Part shown: in pieces, positions 63,293 through 64,000 of the stretch | How positions within the stretch are numbered: position 1 is the stretch's first letter | How the letters are laid out: each line of letters opens with the position of its first letter | From: Bacillota bacterium | Lineage (GTDB): Bacteria; Bacillota; Clostridia; Peptostreptococcales; Anaerovoracaceae | Direction: 5' to 3' | DNA length: 64,000 nucleotides | Assembly: GCA_023415235.1 (NCBI GenBank) | Contig: JAEZLP010000036.1 | Coordinates: 8,903 to 72,902, forward strand | Notes under the pieces: model-generated | What the model saw: only the letters and a program-made list of their open reading frames with translations | Told to the model about the DNA's origin: nothing | Databases searched by the model: none | Program-made: the position numbers and the translations under genes

Positions 63293-63319
63293 TTATCGTA
63301 TGAAAATCATAAAACTTTA
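63293..63319 (-). promoter_or_regulatory. Sigma-D (sigma-28)-like promoter of the chemotaxis receptor
   Basis: On the minus strand TAAA (63316-63319), 15 bp, TACGATAA (63293-63300). This matches the motility consensus TAAA-N15-GCCGATAA except for the first two bases of the -10. Confidence 0.65.
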
Positions 63320-63407
63320 GGATAATATCATATATTTTTCTACATATTATTAATAGTTGTCAGCGAATTCTCTCGCCGGTGAATGGATCTATGTATCTAC
63401 ATATTAA

Positions 63408-63442
63408 GGGGACTCGCAATCCATAGATTGCGGCCCCCTTTT
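63408..63442 (+). terminator. Plus-strand terminator-like hairpin
   Basis: GGGGACTCGCAATC pairs with GATTGCGGCCCCC, followed by TTTTC. It resembles the hairpin at 60055. No plus-strand gene precedes it in the 278-bp gap. Confidence 0.5.
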
Positions 63443-63443
63443 C

Positions 63444-63471
63444 AAAAAGAGCTTCGGCACGGCCGAAGCTC
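63444..63471 (-). terminator. Terminator of pntB
   Basis: Ten-bp stem GAGCTTCGGC/GCCGAAGCTC with three-base loop and five Ts on the minus strand. Confidence 0.85.
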
Positions 63472-63513
63472 TTCCTTCAGTATTTTCCAAAATGTTAATG
63501 CTCTATAGGTTAT

Positions 63514-64000
63514 TCATATTAAGCTGATCAGCTCAGCTATGGTTTCCTTCGCATCCCCTAGCATCAGCGTCACATTTGGACTCGTGTACAGAGGGTTTTC
63601 CACCCCGGCATAACCGGGACTGCTGTCGTAATTGCAGATAATTATGTGCTTCGCCTTATGGGCGCTCAGCACTGGCATTCCGTAAATCGGAGTGCCTTCG
63701 GCTGTGTTCGCTGCCGGATTGACCACGTCGTTTGCTCCGACTATGATGGCCAGATCCGTCTCTGCAAATTCGGAGTCGATCTCTTCCATGCCGCGCAGCT
63801 TCTCATAATCGACGTCTGCTTCCGCCAGGAGCACATTCATATGACCGGGCATGCGGCCTGCCACAGGATGGATTGCATAGTCCACCTGGGAGCCCCTCTG
63901 CTCCAGCTTGTCCGCCAGCTGCCGAACCTGCTGCTGCGCCTGGGCAAGGGCCATTCCGTATCCGGGAATTATGATCACCTTTTTTGCATTCTGCAGAACA
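63514..64000 (-). CDS. pntB: NAD(P) transhydrogenase beta subunit, C-terminal part (runs off the window end)
   Basis: The visible 161 residues are the NADP(H)-binding domain III: VIIIPGYGMALAQAQ, VDYAIHPVAGRMPGHMNVLLAEA, IVGANDVVNPAA and GMPVLSAHKAKHII. PntB works with PntA to couple hydride transfer between NADH and NADP+ to proton movement. The frame continues to the window edge (VLQNAKK precedes VIIIPG), so the gene is cut at its 5' side by the window, not by mutation. Confidence 0.95.
   Translation of the reverse strand, partial: VLQNAKKVIIIPGYGMALAQAQQQVRQLADKLEQRGSQVDYAIHPVAGRMPGHMNVLLAEADVDYEKLRGMEEIDSEFAETDLAIIVGANDVVNPAANTAEGTPIYGMPVLSAHKAKHIIICNYDSSPGYAGVENPLYTSPNVTLMLGDAKETIAELISLI

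Overview
The window reads as a chromosomal segment of an anaerobic, motile, endospore-forming Clostridia-type Firmicute. Spore formation is indicated by spoVS, spoIIM, two CotF-like coat genes, one SASP-type protein, a second SASP-like protein and a PdaB-like deacetylase. Motility is indicated by a large chemotaxis receptor behind a sigma-D-like promoter. Anaerobic, sodium-based metabolism is indicated by an OadB/OadG decarboxylase module and NhaC. The gene set would fit a member of Clostridiales Family XIII/Anaerovoracaceae, but that placement is inference.

Layout. 1-6.1 kb: 5' part of plsX, a deletion remnant of a Ca2+/H+ antiporter, an SSB-like OB-fold protein, tcdA, cysK divergent from a PatB-type lyase, an ABM-domain protein and an HD-domain protein. 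6.26-11.37 kb: a PdaB-like polysaccharide deacetylase gene split in its NodB motif by an AT-rich element of about 4.3 kb. The element carries a large serine recombinase, a 44-aa ORF and a 782-aa protein with a deoxyribosyltransferase/TIR-like fold joined to a P-loop NTPase. Excision at the 4-bp core TGGG would restore the reading frame exactly. 11.4-13.0 kb: promoter, attenuator-like leader and oadG-oadB. 13.1-25.1 kb: one long minus-strand operon in the order nikMN-nikQ-nikO-larB-larC-valS-folC-dagK-coaB-coaC-larE, behind a consensus promoter and a structured leader. It joins nickel uptake to nickel-pincer cofactor synthesis, with housekeeping genes in between. 25.1-32.7 kb: rnhB, rbgA, rplS, xerD, spoIIM, a Nudix hydrolase, proC, proB and purB.

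32.8-42.8 kb: spoVS with a sigma-H promoter, a candidate C-rich small RNA, a YprB-like nuclease, a metallophosphoesterase, proA, DUF3842, a DUF4342/two-component operon preceded by tandem TTAA boxes, YbjQ, and several small enzymes. 42.8-50.8 kb: a GNAT remnant beside tRNA-Arg(ACG), azlCD, HtrA, a GH18 hydrolase, two microproteins and a stalk/beta-propeller protein. 50.9-64 kb: a lipoprotein, a NiaP-like transporter, a YcxB-like protein, nhaC, SASP-like genes, a thiolase, CotF-like coat proteins, a MerR regulator, a poly-HAMP chemotaxis receptor and the 3' end of pntB.

The most notable signals are the recombinase element splitting the sporulation-type gene, its NTPase cargo, the C-rich sRNA candidate, and three promoter-led leaders (nik/lar, oadGB, nhaC) that look cis-regulatory.
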